50,631 nt of DNA from Acidobacteriota bacterium (lineage in GTDB: Bacteria; Acidobacteriota; Blastocatellia; RBC074): the NCBI GenBank assembly GCA_016789605.1, contig JAEUQO010000226.1:1-50631 (forward strand), written 5' to 3'. The notes below the pieces were generated by a model, which was not told the origin of the DNA, searched no databases, and saw only the letters and a list, made by a program, of their open reading frames with translations. The position numbers were made by a program, and so were the translations under genes. Positions 11,001 to 20,220 of this stretch are shown piece after piece (position 1 is the stretch's first letter; each line of letters starts with the position of its first letter).

Positions 11001-11302
11001 TTTGCGCCGGGATGAAAAAACACCTTGATCACGGCCACACCGTTCAGCGCCTGTGATTCGATGTGTTCGATGTCGTTGACGGTGGTGGTCAGGCCGCGCT
11101 CACTAGAAGTAACAATGCGGCGTTCCATCTCTTCGGCGGAAATACCGTTGTACGTCCAGATGACTGACACAACCGGAATGTCAATTTCCGGAAAAATGTC
11201 GGTCGGCATGCGCACAATCATCACACCACCCAACAAGGCGATGAGCAAGGCAGCGACCACAAACGTGTAAGGACGCCGCAGGGCGAGTCGTACTATCCAC
11301 AT
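8066..11302 (-). CDS. RND family efflux transporter permease (AcrB/MexB-like)
   Basis: A 1078-aa inner-membrane proton/drug or metabolite antiporter. TM1 is at about residues 12-30, followed by the typical MPTDIFPEIDIPVVSV stretch. Two large periplasmic loops and two TM blocks (about 330-550 and 870-1030) are readable. GILVDDATVEIEN contains Asp401-Asp402, the TM4 acidic pair used for proton relay. The second half contains GAIMCVGVATANSILLV. The substrate cannot be told from sequence; the acidic pair fits HAE1-type pumps better than heavy-metal CzcA types. No outer-membrane factor gene lies nearby, so a TolC-type partner must be encoded elsewhere. It starts 47 nt after the S9 peptidase gene. 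Confidence 0.95.
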   Translation of the reverse strand: MWIVRLALRRPYTFVVAALLIALLGGVMIVRMPTDIFPEIDIPVVSVIWTYNGISAEEMERRIVTSSERGLTTTVNDIEHIESQALNGVAVIKVFFHPGAKIEAAVAQIGAMSQSVLRVLPPGTTAPFIVRYNVSNVPILQASVSSDTLTEQQLYDYSQNFIRTQLATVQGASMPVPYGGKPRQIMVDIDGPALYAKGLSPADISAAINAQNLILPGGAAKFGTREYNVRLNSSPDTVAGLNDLPIKQVGGATVYLRDVAQVRDGSQVQTNIVRQDGRRAALLTVLKSGGASTLDIVSRVKDALPRILTTVPKELKVNLLFDQSLFVRAAINGVIAEAIIAACLTAAMILLFLGSWRSTLIVTISIPLSILCSVIVLNLLGQTLNVMTLGGLALAVGILVDDATVEIENIHRNLGQGKPLKQAILDGAQQIAVPAFVSTLAICIVFVPVVFLSGAAKSMFTPLALAVVFAMLASYLLSRTLIPTMVMYLLRDEAKLYHGEGEFVAESPGLIGRVHNGFNHVFERLLERYQALLVWALGHRRTIFIGFLAFCGGSFLFLPFIGEDFFPTVDAGQFRLHVRAPAGTRLEETERIFGQVEDAIRRTIPPQELGLILDNIGLPSIGINLAYSDSATVSLSDGEILVALKDKHRPTPEYVKQLRRELKQQFPDLTFFFQPADIVSQILNFGLPAPIDIQIVGRDRQGNYELARQIEQRVARIPGAADVHLHQVVDLPELLVNVDRARAEQVGLTQRDIAANVLTSLSSSSQTAPNFWLNPENGVSYFVAVQTPQYKMDSVGALQNTPITGNGVATPQLLSNLASVDPRTALAVVNHYNVQPAFDVYANVQGRDLGGVARDIDRVLNEFEAKLPRGSSLVMRGQVENMRSSFVGLGFGLLFAIVLVYFLMVVNFQSWLDPFIILMALPGALAGILWMLFVTQTTISVPSLMGAIMCVGVATANSILLVTFANDQRLHGLDAVQAALAAGHTRLRPVLMTALAMIIGMLPMALGWGEGGEQNAPLGRAVIGGLLLATIATLFFVPVVYSVLRRKPSAPRVSDTEEQASLQTTTALASQFREGEVS

Positions 11303-11349
11303 ATCCTGTTACAGTCTTTCGTTGTCGTCGGCGGCGTCCCCGGCATCGG

Positions 11350-13419
11350 TCAGCGCGCAGCCTGTTGCGCTGCCGGTTTCCGATGCTGATCAAACCAGCC
11401 GATGATGTGCAAAATCTTCGACATATGATGGCTTGGGCGCACCTGAATGCCGTGCGGTTCGTCGGGGACGCGCACCAAAACCGATTCCACGCCAAGCAGC
11501 TTCAATGCCTGGTAATACTGCTCTGAATCCGACATCGGGGTGCGGTAATCGGCTTCGCCGGTCAGCACCATGGTCGGTGTTTTGACGTTTTTGACGACAG
11601 ACAGCAGGTTGCGTTTTTCGTAATGTTCGACGTGATCCCAGGGAAAGCCCGGAAACCAGTGATTGACCGTCCAATTGCCAATGTCGGACGTGAGGACAAA
11701 GCTGTACCAGTTGATGACTGGATAAACCGTAACCGCCGCTCGAAACCGTGGCGTGCGCCCGATCATCCAACAGGTCAAGACGCCGCCACCACTGCCGCCG
11801 GTTACGTAAAGTTGCTCTGTGTCAATGTACCCTTTGGCGATCAAGGCATCCACGCCCGCGTTCAGATCGAAAAAATCGTCGCCCGGATAGGCGTGATGGA
11901 TCAGATTGCCGAACTCCTGACCATAACTGGTCGAACCACGCGGATTGGTGTAGAGCACGACATAATCGCTGGCCGCCATCAATTGTTTTTCCAGATCGAA
12001 GCGGTCGCCGTAATTGGCAAACGGCCCGCCGTGGATTTCGAGAATCAGCGGATATTTTTTGGCCGGATCGAAATTCGGTGGCTTGATGATCCAGCCCTGG
12101 ATTTTGCGTTTGTCTTTGGCGGATTCGTACCAAATCTCTTCGACCTGGCCCAGACGCTTCCCGGCGAACAAATCTTCGTTGACGGCCGTGAGCAATTTCG
12201 CCTGCGGATTGCTCAGACTGGCGACGGCAATTTCGCCCGGCACGGCAGGCGTTTTATACGTGAACGCCACCTGACCATTGCGCGCCAGCGAAAACGCCGC
12301 GCCGCCACTGTATGCGCTGGTGCTGCTGCCCAGATTCGTCATCAGCTTTTTCACTTCGCCCGAAAGCGTAATGAAATACAGCCCGGTGTTGCCCTGATCG
12401 TCAGACGTGAAATACAACCCCGAGCCATCCAGCGCCCAGGCAAGGTTGGCGACATCGCGATCCCATTTGCCGGAAATCACGCGCGCATTGCTGCCGTCGC
12501 GATTCATCACGCTGAGTTGCGTCAGTTGATAGCCCTGGAATCTGTCTTCGTAACCGAGATAGGCGATCAGTTTGCCGTCAGGCGAAATTTGCGGCGCGGC
12601 GTCGGGGCCTTTGCGGCTGGTCAGTTTTTTGAAAGAACCATCCGCAACGGAATATTCGACCACATCAGTGTCACGCGAATCGCGTTCAAAATCTTCATTG
12701 CGATTGAGCGAAATCAGCAGCGATTTTCCGTCGGGCGTCCAGACAGCTTCGCTCGCGCCAAACACCAAACCGCCGCCGTGCTGAAATTTGCCGCTCGACA
12801 CCTGACGCGGCGTGCCGCCCTCGCTGGGCAGCACAAACAACTGGTTATACCCCGGCTTCAAATATCCTGCGCCGTTGTAACGGTACACCAGCTTATCAAT
12901 CACCTTGGCGGGTTCGGCCCACTTTGCGCCTTCGGGCGGCGCGGGCATCCTGATGACGCTTGGCGGCGCTTCGGGCACGAGCATCGCAAACGACAGCCAT
13001 TTGCCGTCGGGCGACCAGTTCAACCCGCTCGGCGCTTGCGTCAAGTTGGTCAGTTTGGCGGTTTCGCCGGTGTCCATCCAGCGACGATAAATTTGCGGGC
13101 TTCCCTCGCGTGTTGAAATGTAAACGACCTGTTTGCCATCCGGCGACCAGCGCGGCGCGGTGTCGCTGACGTTTCCGCTCGTCAAAGGCCGGTGATCGCT
13201 GCCATCCACATTGACGATCCACAAATTCGAACAACGCCGATCCGTCATAATGTCGGCAAACTGCCGCACGTAAATCACGCGTTTGCCATCCGGCGAAATT
13301 TGCGGATCCGTGGCCAATTCCAAATTGAAAACGTCGTTGATTGTCAGGCGATTTGTCTGTGCGTGCGCGGTCAGACAAACGACGAGCGAAAGAAACACGA
13401 AGGCGACAAAGCGGCGCAT
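11350..13419 (-). CDS. S9 family peptidase (acylaminoacyl-peptidase/DPP IV type), secreted
   Basis: A 689-aa serine peptidase with a signal peptide at residues 1-20 (MRRFVAFVFLSLVVCLTAHA). Residues about 25-420 form a beta-propeller with repeated SPDGK blades, which restricts access to small peptides. The C-terminal alpha/beta-hydrolase domain has the predicted triad Ser543 (GGSGGG), Asp624 (GEADYRTP) and His656 (DEPHGIQ). The chosen ATG has a GGAGG Shine-Dalgarno and directly precedes the signal peptide; the longer frame to 13551 adds 44 residues without domain character. It likely recovers oligopeptides in the periplasm. It heads the run of genes that continues with the RND pump. Confidence 0.94.
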   Translation of the reverse strand: MRRFVAFVFLSLVVCLTAHAQTNRLTINDVFNLELATDPQISPDGKRVIYVRQFADIMTDRRCSNLWIVNVDGSDHRPLTSGNVSDTAPRWSPDGKQVVYISTREGSPQIYRRWMDTGETAKLTNLTQAPSGLNWSPDGKWLSFAMLVPEAPPSVIRMPAPPEGAKWAEPAKVIDKLVYRYNGAGYLKPGYNQLFVLPSEGGTPRQVSSGKFQHGGGLVFGASEAVWTPDGKSLLISLNRNEDFERDSRDTDVVEYSVADGSFKKLTSRKGPDAAPQISPDGKLIAYLGYEDRFQGYQLTQLSVMNRDGSNARVISGKWDRDVANLAWALDGSGLYFTSDDQGNTGLYFITLSGEVKKLMTNLGSSTSAYSGGAAFSLARNGQVAFTYKTPAVPGEIAVASLSNPQAKLLTAVNEDLFAGKRLGQVEEIWYESAKDKRKIQGWIIKPPNFDPAKKYPLILEIHGGPFANYGDRFDLEKQLMAASDYVVLYTNPRGSTSYGQEFGNLIHHAYPGDDFFDLNAGVDALIAKGYIDTEQLYVTGGSGGGVLTCWMIGRTPRFRAAVTVYPVINWYSFVLTSDIGNWTVNHWFPGFPWDHVEHYEKRNLLSVVKNVKTPTMVLTGEADYRTPMSDSEQYYQALKLLGVESVLVRVPDEPHGIQVRPSHHMSKILHIIGWFDQHRKPAAQQAAR

Positions 13420-13630
13420 GGTGTACCTCCTGCGTGATGCAAAACGCGGTTGCCCGCCGCAGCGGGCGCGGGCCGTTAAACGTGAAAAGTTGGTTTTGGG
13501 AAATCCGTAGTGGTGCGTTGGCATTAAACATCGCGCTACGCCATCCGTCAATTGTCAGTTCAGACGCGTCTATGGCATCTTGCGACTTCATTGTCAGAAA
13601 ACGAATCTCATTCCTTCAGGAGAATCACGA

Positions 13631-14518
<888 letters not shown>

Positions 14519-14557
14519 ATCGTCTCTCAATGAGTGCTGGCGTACAGCCCCAAGCAG

Positions 14558-14611
14558 GCAAAAAACGGAGGCAGAAAAAAGGATGATTCTTTTTCTGCCC
14601 CCGTTTTTTGC
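14558..14611. terminator. Bidirectional terminator, member of a repeated hairpin family
   Basis: A 22-bp inverted repeat (14558-14579 with 14590-14611, one mismatch) with a 10-nt loop, A-rich outer left and T-rich outer right ends. It separates two convergent genes. Its core on the reverse strand closely resembles the hairpin at 48345-48391. Confidence 0.88.
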
Positions 14612-14663
14612 GAACCCGTTTTTGGCTGATCCTGCTGCCGCCAGCGTCTTCACGGCCTCTCGC

Positions 14664-15596
14664 TCAGTACACGTCCAGGTCGTTGCCGCAAACAACCTTG
14701 CCTTGATATTCGCGGCTGATTTCCGCCAGCAACTCTTCCGGCTTGGTTCCCCAAAACAGTTGATGATAAAGCACCAACAGCTTTGGCTTGGCTTTGTTGG
14801 CAATCTCGGCCAATTGCTTCGACGACGTGTGAAACTGTGAGTGGTAGCGTTGCCATTCTGGCGGACGGCGGGCAAACCCGGCGGTGGAATAGACTTCGTG
14901 CACCAGCACATCGCATCCGTTACAGGCTTTGATCACGCTTTCGCTGGGCGCACAATCCCCCGAAACCACGATCACGCGTCCGGGCGTTTCAAAGCGATAA
15001 CCGTAGGCGTGCTTCCACGAACCATGCTTGACGGCAAAGGCGCTGACCGTCACGTTTGCATCACGATAAACCGTGCCGGGGCTGACCTCTTTCATCTTGA
15101 AGTCATAGCCGCGCGGCAAACTCGGCTCTAAACCGTGCAAGCGAATTTGTATGTCTTCGGCATAAGCCAGGCGCAGATGATTGATTAGCCGCCGTGTGCC
15201 GCGTGGACCGTAAATTTCCAGCGGCGCGTCGCGTTCCAGCACAGCGGGCGTGAACATAAAATCCGGCAATCCGGCGGTGTGGTCGGAATGCAGATGCGTC
15301 AAAAACAGCCGCCGCAGATTTTTAACGGCCAGCCCTTTGACGCCGTTGCGTTCTGCCGCCGCCGCCCGCCGCACAACGCCCGGCCCACTATCCACGACAT
15401 ACGGCGTGTCATTAACGACAATCGCCACCGCCGGACCAGAACGGTCAGGATCGGCATTGGGCGTTCCTGTACCGAGCAAAACCACTTGCGCTGCGGTTTG
15501 CGCCTGGGCAAACGGTGCGCGTCCCTGCTCCGCCACGTAAGGCAAAACAACCAGCGCCGCCAACAACAGCAGACAGAAAAAGAATGTTTGTCGCAT
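14664..15596 (-). CDS. Exported MBL-fold metallo-hydrolase (RNase Z/arylsulfatase-like)
   Basis: A 310-aa metallo-beta-lactamase-fold hydrolase with a signal peptide at residues 1-32, so it acts in the periplasm or outside. The zinc motif is THLHSDH, further ligands being the His in VKHGSWKHAYG, the Asp in VVSGDCA and a late His (LYHQLFWG). The opening VVLLGTGTPNADPDRSGPAVAI matches the RNase Z-like branch, but export argues against tRNA processing; a phosphodiesterase or arylsulfatase role is more plausible. The frame extends 12 nt upstream to a TTG, but the ATG at 15596 with GCGAGG close upstream is preferred. It converges on the dehydrogenase gene. Confidence 0.88.
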   Translation of the reverse strand: MRQTFFFCLLLLAALVVLPYVAEQGRAPFAQAQTAAQVVLLGTGTPNADPDRSGPAVAIVVNDTPYVVDSGPGVVRRAAAAERNGVKGLAVKNLRRLFLTHLHSDHTAGLPDFMFTPAVLERDAPLEIYGPRGTRRLINHLRLAYAEDIQIRLHGLEPSLPRGYDFKMKEVSPGTVYRDANVTVSAFAVKHGSWKHAYGYRFETPGRVIVVSGDCAPSESVIKACNGCDVLVHEVYSTAGFARRPPEWQRYHSQFHTSSKQLAEIANKAKPKLLVLYHQLFWGTKPEELLAEISREYQGKVVCGNDLDVY

Positions 15597-15728
15597 GAAG
15601 CCTCGCAAGAATGAATTCGTCGCCGCCGCACTGTAGCACCGAAAAGCCGCCGTGCTAAGATGTGCGCCGTTCCAGAAAACAAGCTCGTATCACCAAAACT
15701 CAAAAGACCACGCCCAAAAGATCACGCT

Positions 15729-17024
15729 ATGAATCGAACCATCAGACTTTCGCTGTTGTTTGTCGTTTTCGCGTTGTTAACCGCCACGGGTCAGGCACAA
15801 AGTTTCAAAGCGGGCGCTGCGCGTCGTGATGTTACGCCGCGCGAACCGGTGCCGATGTGGGGATATGGCGCACGCCACGACGCGTTGTCGCAAGGCGTGC
15901 TCGATCCGCTCTATGCCGAAGCCATCGTTATCCAGGCGGGTGAACAAAAGCTGGCGCTTGTCGGCTTGGATTTGGGGCGTTCTCCGGCAGAAGCTTCGTT
16001 GCAACGCATACGCGCGCGCATCAAGGCAGAAGCGGGCATCACACATTCTTTCATCGCCGGTTCGCACACACATCACGGGCCGGTGCTGGAATTGACCGAC
16101 GCGCCCGGCAAAGGCAAAGGCCGGTTTGACGCGGTGTTGCGGTATTACCAGCAGATGGAAGACGGCATCGTTGCCGCCATTGTCGAAGCCAACAGCAAAC
16201 TGACGCCCGCCAAATTGGCCGTCGGCGCGGTCAAGCTCGACAATTTCAACCGCAACCGCCACACCAAAATCGAACCGAAACCCAGCGACCGCGAATTGGG
16301 CGTGCTGCGTCTGGATGATCTGAATGGAAAGCCCATCGCGATTCTCGTCAATTTCACCGCGCATCCGACAATGATTTCTGCCGCGACGCTGAAGTTTTCC
16401 GCGGACTATGTCGGCGCAATGAAAGCCGAAGTCGCACAAGCAACCGGCGCGAACGTCCTTTTTATGCAAGGCGCATCCGGCGACCAATCCGTCAACGATT
16501 TCACCAGCAAAGGCTATCAAGCGTTTGGTCAGGCGCTGGGCAAAGAAGTCGTCAAACTGGCGCAAAGCCTGACGCCGCAGGAAGTCAAACAACCCGCGTT
16601 GCAGGTGCGCGAGGAGCGCTTCACCTTTTCTTCGCGCACGGATTTGAACAATCCGCTGGTGCGCAGCCTTTATGAAAAAGCGTTCTTTCCCGAATTGATT
16701 CCCAACTATGTGGATGAATATGTGGAAGGCGTGCGGCCACGGCTGACGGTGGCGTTGCTCAATGGCGAATTCGCGCTGGTGGGAGCCTCAGGCGAATTTT
16801 TCAGCAATCACGCCTTACGACTAAAAAAGCGTGCGCGCGTCAAACAGTTGTTCTTTTTCGGCTATTGCAACGGCTATCACCAATACTTCCCGACAATCGA
16901 AGCCGTCGCCGAAGGCGGATATGGCGCTGATAATCAGGTCGCGCCTGCCGCCGTCGGCGCTGGCGAACAAATCATGAACACGGCGCTGACCTGGATTTAT
17001 CAGTTCCTGGGCAAGATCAAATGA
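15729..17024 (+). CDS. Neutral/alkaline ceramidase N-terminal domain protein, secreted
   Basis: A 431-aa exported protein with a signal peptide at residues 1-22 (MNRTIRLSLLFVVFALLTATGQ region). It has the ceramidase-type catalytic fold: KAGAARRDVTPREPVPMWGY at the start, then GSHTHHGP (predicted zinc ligands), VNFTAHPTM and MQGASGDQSVND. Full neutral ceramidases (about 650-700 aa) have an extra C-terminal domain that is absent here, so this is the short form common in environmental bacteria. The substrate is therefore uncertain: ceramide or another N-acyl compound. The start was moved inward to the ATG before the signal peptide. It appears monocistronic. Confidence 0.88.
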   Translation: MNRTIRLSLLFVVFALLTATGQAQSFKAGAARRDVTPREPVPMWGYGARHDALSQGVLDPLYAEAIVIQAGEQKLALVGLDLGRSPAEASLQRIRARIKAEAGITHSFIAGSHTHHGPVLELTDAPGKGKGRFDAVLRYYQQMEDGIVAAIVEANSKLTPAKLAVGAVKLDNFNRNRHTKIEPKPSDRELGVLRLDDLNGKPIAILVNFTAHPTMISAATLKFSADYVGAMKAEVAQATGANVLFMQGASGDQSVNDFTSKGYQAFGQALGKEVVKLAQSLTPQEVKQPALQVREERFTFSSRTDLNNPLVRSLYEKAFFPELIPNYVDEYVEGVRPRLTVALLNGEFALVGASGEFFSNHALRLKKRARVKQLFFFGYCNGYHQYFPTIEAVAEGGYGADNQVAPAAVGAGEQIMNTALTWIYQFLGKIK

Positions 17025-17069
17025 ACTGCGCCTCTTCCTCTCCGTGCAAGCCGAAGCGTTGCCGTTAGC

Positions 17070-17624
17070 TTACTTGGCAGCGACGCGCACTAACTCTTTG
17101 GAAAAAAGGCGGTCAATCATCGGCTCGAAATGCGCCAGCGGCAGCGTTTCATATTGCGGGTCAAATGACGTCTGATCCCATTCGTCGGTAAAAACGCGGG
17201 CGCGTTCATACCACGGCTCGGCTTCGTATTTACTGCGCGCATTCGGGTCCAGCCCCATCAACGCGTAATAGTGTTTGCCTTGAAAGTCCTGATGCGTGCG
17301 GACGATTTCGTAGGTTTCGCGCGAGACATATGGCCTCAGGATTTCCGCCGCGATGGCTGGATGGTTCACGACCGAAATCACCTTGCCGATATCGTGGCAC
17401 AACGCCGCGACGATCATCTCTTCTGACGCTCCGGCGCGTTCGGCGCGCGTTGCCGTTTGCAGCGCGTGTTGCAACTGATCAATCTCAAAACCATCCACTT
17501 GCGTTTCTAATTGGCGCAACATCGTCTTGATCATTTCCGGCATGCGGTTTTGCCGGACAGAAACCTGCGCGCCGATTTCCATCCACTCTGCGACCGTGCT
17601 TTGATCCATTCTGGTAAACGGCAT
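17070..17624 (-). CDS. HD-domain phosphohydrolase-like protein (COG4341, PhnZ/MIOX-related)
   Basis: A 184-aa cytoplasmic HD-fold protein. The metal motif is His77-Asp78 in CHDIGKV, followed by HPAIAAEILRPYVSRETY and HQDFQGKHYY. The late block QTSFDPQYETLPLAHFEPM is typical of the COG4341 group. This group is related to PhnZ and myo-inositol oxygenase, which use a mixed-valent di-iron centre to cleave C-P or C-C bonds, rather than to phosphatases. Whether this member is an oxygenase is inference. The start is an ATG with a GAGGAG Shine-Dalgarno; the longer frame overlaps the strong hairpin at 17663-17697. It lies downstream of the DinB-like gene. Confidence 0.82.
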   Translation of the reverse strand: MPFTRMDQSTVAEWMEIGAQVSVRQNRMPEMIKTMLRQLETQVDGFEIDQLQHALQTATRAERAGASEEMIVAALCHDIGKVISVVNHPAIAAEILRPYVSRETYEIVRTHQDFQGKHYYALMGLDPNARSKYEAEPWYERARVFTDEWDQTSFDPQYETLPLAHFEPMIDRLFSKELVRVAAK

Positions 17625-17662
17625 GACGTTCTCCTCTCTGACTTGCGTTCTTTGACGAACCG

Positions 17663-17697
17663 CGCGCGCAAGAATCCCGGCTGGATTCTTGCGCGCG
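17663..17697. terminator. Strong hairpin between DinB-like and HD genes
   Basis: A perfect 15-bp inverted repeat (17663-17677 with 17683-17697, loop CGGCT) just downstream of the DinB-like gene and upstream of the HD gene. No T-tract follows on either side, so it may be a Rho-assisted terminator, an mRNA-processing hairpin or an RNA-stability element rather than a classic intrinsic terminator. Confidence 0.6.
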
Positions 17698-17730
17698 TCG
17701 GCCAACAAGCGTTGCTTACTTTTTCGGGGC

Positions 17731-18366
17731 CTACTTTTTCGGGAAGTTCGCATTGGCGCGCACTTCGGCGATTTGTTTATTGTGACGCACGTTGTGCAGC
17801 GGAATGTAAATCAGCCACTGATAGGCGTTCAGCGTGCTGAAAATCGGAAACGGATGATCAAACGTATGCGCCTTCAGCGGCAATTCCGTTTCTTCGGCAA
17901 ACTTCAGCGTTTTGCCGCGCGCGGCTTTGTATTTGGCAATGACCTCTTCGCGCGTAAGCTTGCCCGATGGCACGATGCTTTCCGGCGCTTGCGCCTTGCC
18001 GCTACGATCCGGCAGCACTCTTTCGAGCAACTCGTTTTTGCCTTTGGTTTTGGTTTCCCATTCGGGGTTGGCTTTGGACGCGACCGCGCCCTGCACCGCG
18101 CCAAACAGCAGGCTTTCCGCCATCATAATGTGCTCGGCGGTTTCCAGCACCGACCATTTGTCAGGCGCAGGCTTGAATTTCAATTGCTCATCACTGAGCT
18201 TTTCCAGAGCTTCCAATGTCTCGGCCTGTGTGTCTTTCAACAGCTTGATGGCTTTGGCGCGCTCTTCTGCCGTCAGTTTGCCGTCGTCCGCCGCCGAAAC
18301 AGCGCTGACGCGAAAACAGACCATACAGATCAACGCAACCGCGCAGAACGTTTGCAAAAGCTTCAT
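17731..18366 (-). CDS. Exported DinB family protein
   Basis: A 211-aa protein with a cleavable signal peptide (MKLLQTFCAVALICMVCFRVSAVSA) followed by a DinB-like four-helix bundle. The probable metal-binding histidines are in VLETAEHIMMAE and the late pair in LHNVRHNKQIAE, in the order typical of DinB/YfiT. These folds act in thiol-dependent or metal-dependent transferases, but most exported members have no known role. The ATG has a GGAGGA Shine-Dalgarno. The stop region is duplicated: PKK-TAG is followed in frame by Ala-Pro-Lys-Lys-TAA, so read-through would add only four residues. Confidence 0.85.
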   Translation of the reverse strand: MKLLQTFCAVALICMVCFRVSAVSAADDGKLTAEERAKAIKLLKDTQAETLEALEKLSDEQLKFKPAPDKWSVLETAEHIMMAESLLFGAVQGAVASKANPEWETKTKGKNELLERVLPDRSGKAQAPESIVPSGKLTREEVIAKYKAARGKTLKFAEETELPLKAHTFDHPFPIFSTLNAYQWLIYIPLHNVRHNKQIAEVRANANFPKK

Positions 18367-18429
18367 ATCATCCTCCGTAGTTGTTGCTTGAAAATCGTGG
18401 ACGTGAATTCGTGGTAAATCAGTGCCCCA

Positions 18430-20220
18430 TCATTTGGGCGAATTGAGCAGCCGCAAAATCGCGCGCCGCACTTCTTCCGGGCGGCGTTCGCTGCCGCCGA
18501 CCAACGTCAATTCAACCAAGCCATTCGCATCAATCACCAGATGCGTAGGAAATTCCGCTGTGTTGAATTTGCTGAGTATCAACTCTTCTGCCCGTGGAAC
18601 AACGTGATAGGCAAACGGCGTCGTCTGCAAAAAGCTCCGCAATTCAGCCACGTCATCCAGAGCCAAGCCCAGAAACACAACATTGCGATCTTTGAATTCG
18701 CTGACCAGGCGATTGAGCTGCGGGATTTCGCGGCGGCACGGCCCACAGGCAATAAACCAGAAGTTGAGTACGACAATCTGCCCAGCGAGATTTTTCAAGT
18801 CAAAGGTTTTGCCGTCCAGCGAAGTCACGCGGAAATTCGGCGCGGCTTGTTTCCAGTTTGCTTCAGGGCGCGTCACCGATTTGCCTTTGGCCAGCAAATA
18901 GTCGTCGAAACCTTGCAGATTGCCGCGTTCTTCCCGATATCGGGCTTTCAACCGCTCTTCGGCTTCGGTTGAACCACGCCGCCAAGCTTCGAGAAACGAC
19001 GTTTCGGCGCGCTCCGCTTCGCCAGCCGCTTGCCAGATTTTGGCTTCGAGCAATGGCGCGGCAAAACCGGATTGCCCCGCTACCGATTGCGCCATTTTGA
19101 CCGCCGTCAGTGCTTTGGTCGTTTGATTACGGCGAAACGCGAGTTCAGCGCTGAGCAAATAACTTTCGGCCAGTTTGTTGGCCGTTTGCGTACCGCTGAT
19201 GTCGCCATACAACCGCAATTGTCCGGCAGCGAGCAGTTTGATCGCCTGTTCGATCTGAACGGCGGCGGCGTCATATTGCCGGTACTGTTTTTGACAAGCG
19301 CGCGCAAACACAAAATACGGCAGCGGATTTTCCGGCTCTGCGTTGCGCCAAGCCTGCGTCACAGCTTCGATCAAAGCCAGCGGCGCGCCATCCCCTTCGG
19401 CCAATTCGGTCACGGTCTGACGGGCAAACGCGCTGGCCGGATATTGTTCGACGACGAGCAAGCGCAACTGTGCGACTTCTTTTGCGGCGGCATCTTTCGT
19501 CGGCGGGGTCGCCGTCTGAGCCAAATAATCGGCGAATGCCCGCCCGGTAAACGGACTGTCAGAAAAGTTTTTTGCCAGACGTCGCAATACTTCACGGCTT
19601 TGCGCTTCGTTGCCAACCAACACGTACCCGCACGCCAACACGCTCGGCAATTCGGCATTGGCGATCAACAGGCGGCTGAGCTTTTTCAAGTCAGCATTGA
19701 TCCCGCTGACGGCTTTCGGCCCTTCGACCAACATTGCCATCATCCACTTTGCGCGATACGCCGAAAAGTTGTCCGGGTAAAGCGCGATTTCGCGGGCAAA
19801 GACATCGCGATACCGCTGCGCCTGCATACGGCTGAGCTGTGCGCCACGCACAGGCTTTCCGTCCGCGCGGAAGATCATCGTGGTGGTATAGGCTTGTTCA
19901 TCCCAACCGCCGCCCAGCGTGATGAAATGCAACGCCACCGACGAAAGCGATTCGCGCACAGGCAGTTCGTATTTGAACTGCGCGCCGACTTTTGTCATCT
20001 GCGCCGAAACGGTTTCGTCACGGTCGGGAAAGCTGAGCCGTGCAATCACAAACACATCGTCTTGTGCGGTAAATTTCGCGCCCGGCGCTTTCGAATCATA
20101 AACGGCGGTCAGCGTTTGGCCCCAGCGCGGTTGCGGCGGTTCCAGACGCGACGCCTGCGCCAGACAAACGCCGGACGCGAATCCACAGAAGATCAACGCA
20201 ACAAACGCAAATTTGAACAT
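18430..20220 (-). CDS. Exported TlpA-like thioredoxin with N-terminal helical-repeat region
   Basis: A 596-aa exported protein. Residues 1-22 are a signal peptide; about 30-130 are beta-rich; about 150-440 are helical and TPR-like with repeated Ala/Leu-rich helices; about 455-590 form a redoxin/TlpA domain (APNFRVTSLDGKTFDLKNLAG, then NFWFIACGPCRRE). The active-site cysteines are Cys492 and Cys495 (CGPC). Such proteins reduce or exchange disulfides in the periplasm. The start ATG overlaps the stop of the M24 gene (TGATG), so translation is coupled; the longer frame lies inside the M24 gene. It is the last gene of a three-gene operon. Confidence 0.87.
   Translation of the reverse strand: MFKFAFVALIFCGFASGVCLAQASRLEPPQPRWGQTLTAVYDSKAPGAKFTAQDDVFVIARLSFPDRDETVSAQMTKVGAQFKYELPVRESLSSVALHFITLGGGWDEQAYTTTMIFRADGKPVRGAQLSRMQAQRYRDVFAREIALYPDNFSAYRAKWMMAMLVEGPKAVSGINADLKKLSRLLIANAELPSVLACGYVLVGNEAQSREVLRRLAKNFSDSPFTGRAFADYLAQTATPPTKDAAAKEVAQLRLLVVEQYPASAFARQTVTELAEGDGAPLALIEAVTQAWRNAEPENPLPYFVFARACQKQYRQYDAAAVQIEQAIKLLAAGQLRLYGDISGTQTANKLAESYLLSAELAFRRNQTTKALTAVKMAQSVAGQSGFAAPLLEAKIWQAAGEAERAETSFLEAWRRGSTEAEERLKARYREERGNLQGFDDYLLAKGKSVTRPEANWKQAAPNFRVTSLDGKTFDLKNLAGQIVVLNFWFIACGPCRREIPQLNRLVSEFKDRNVVFLGLALDDVAELRSFLQTTPFAYHVVPRAEELILSKFNTAEFPTHLVIDANGLVELTLVGGSERRPEEVRRAILRLLNSPK

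Noticed and set aside
11623..13116. 497-codon plus-strand frame opposite the S9 peptidase
   Set aside because: No motifs; it mirrors the codons of a well-supported peptidase.
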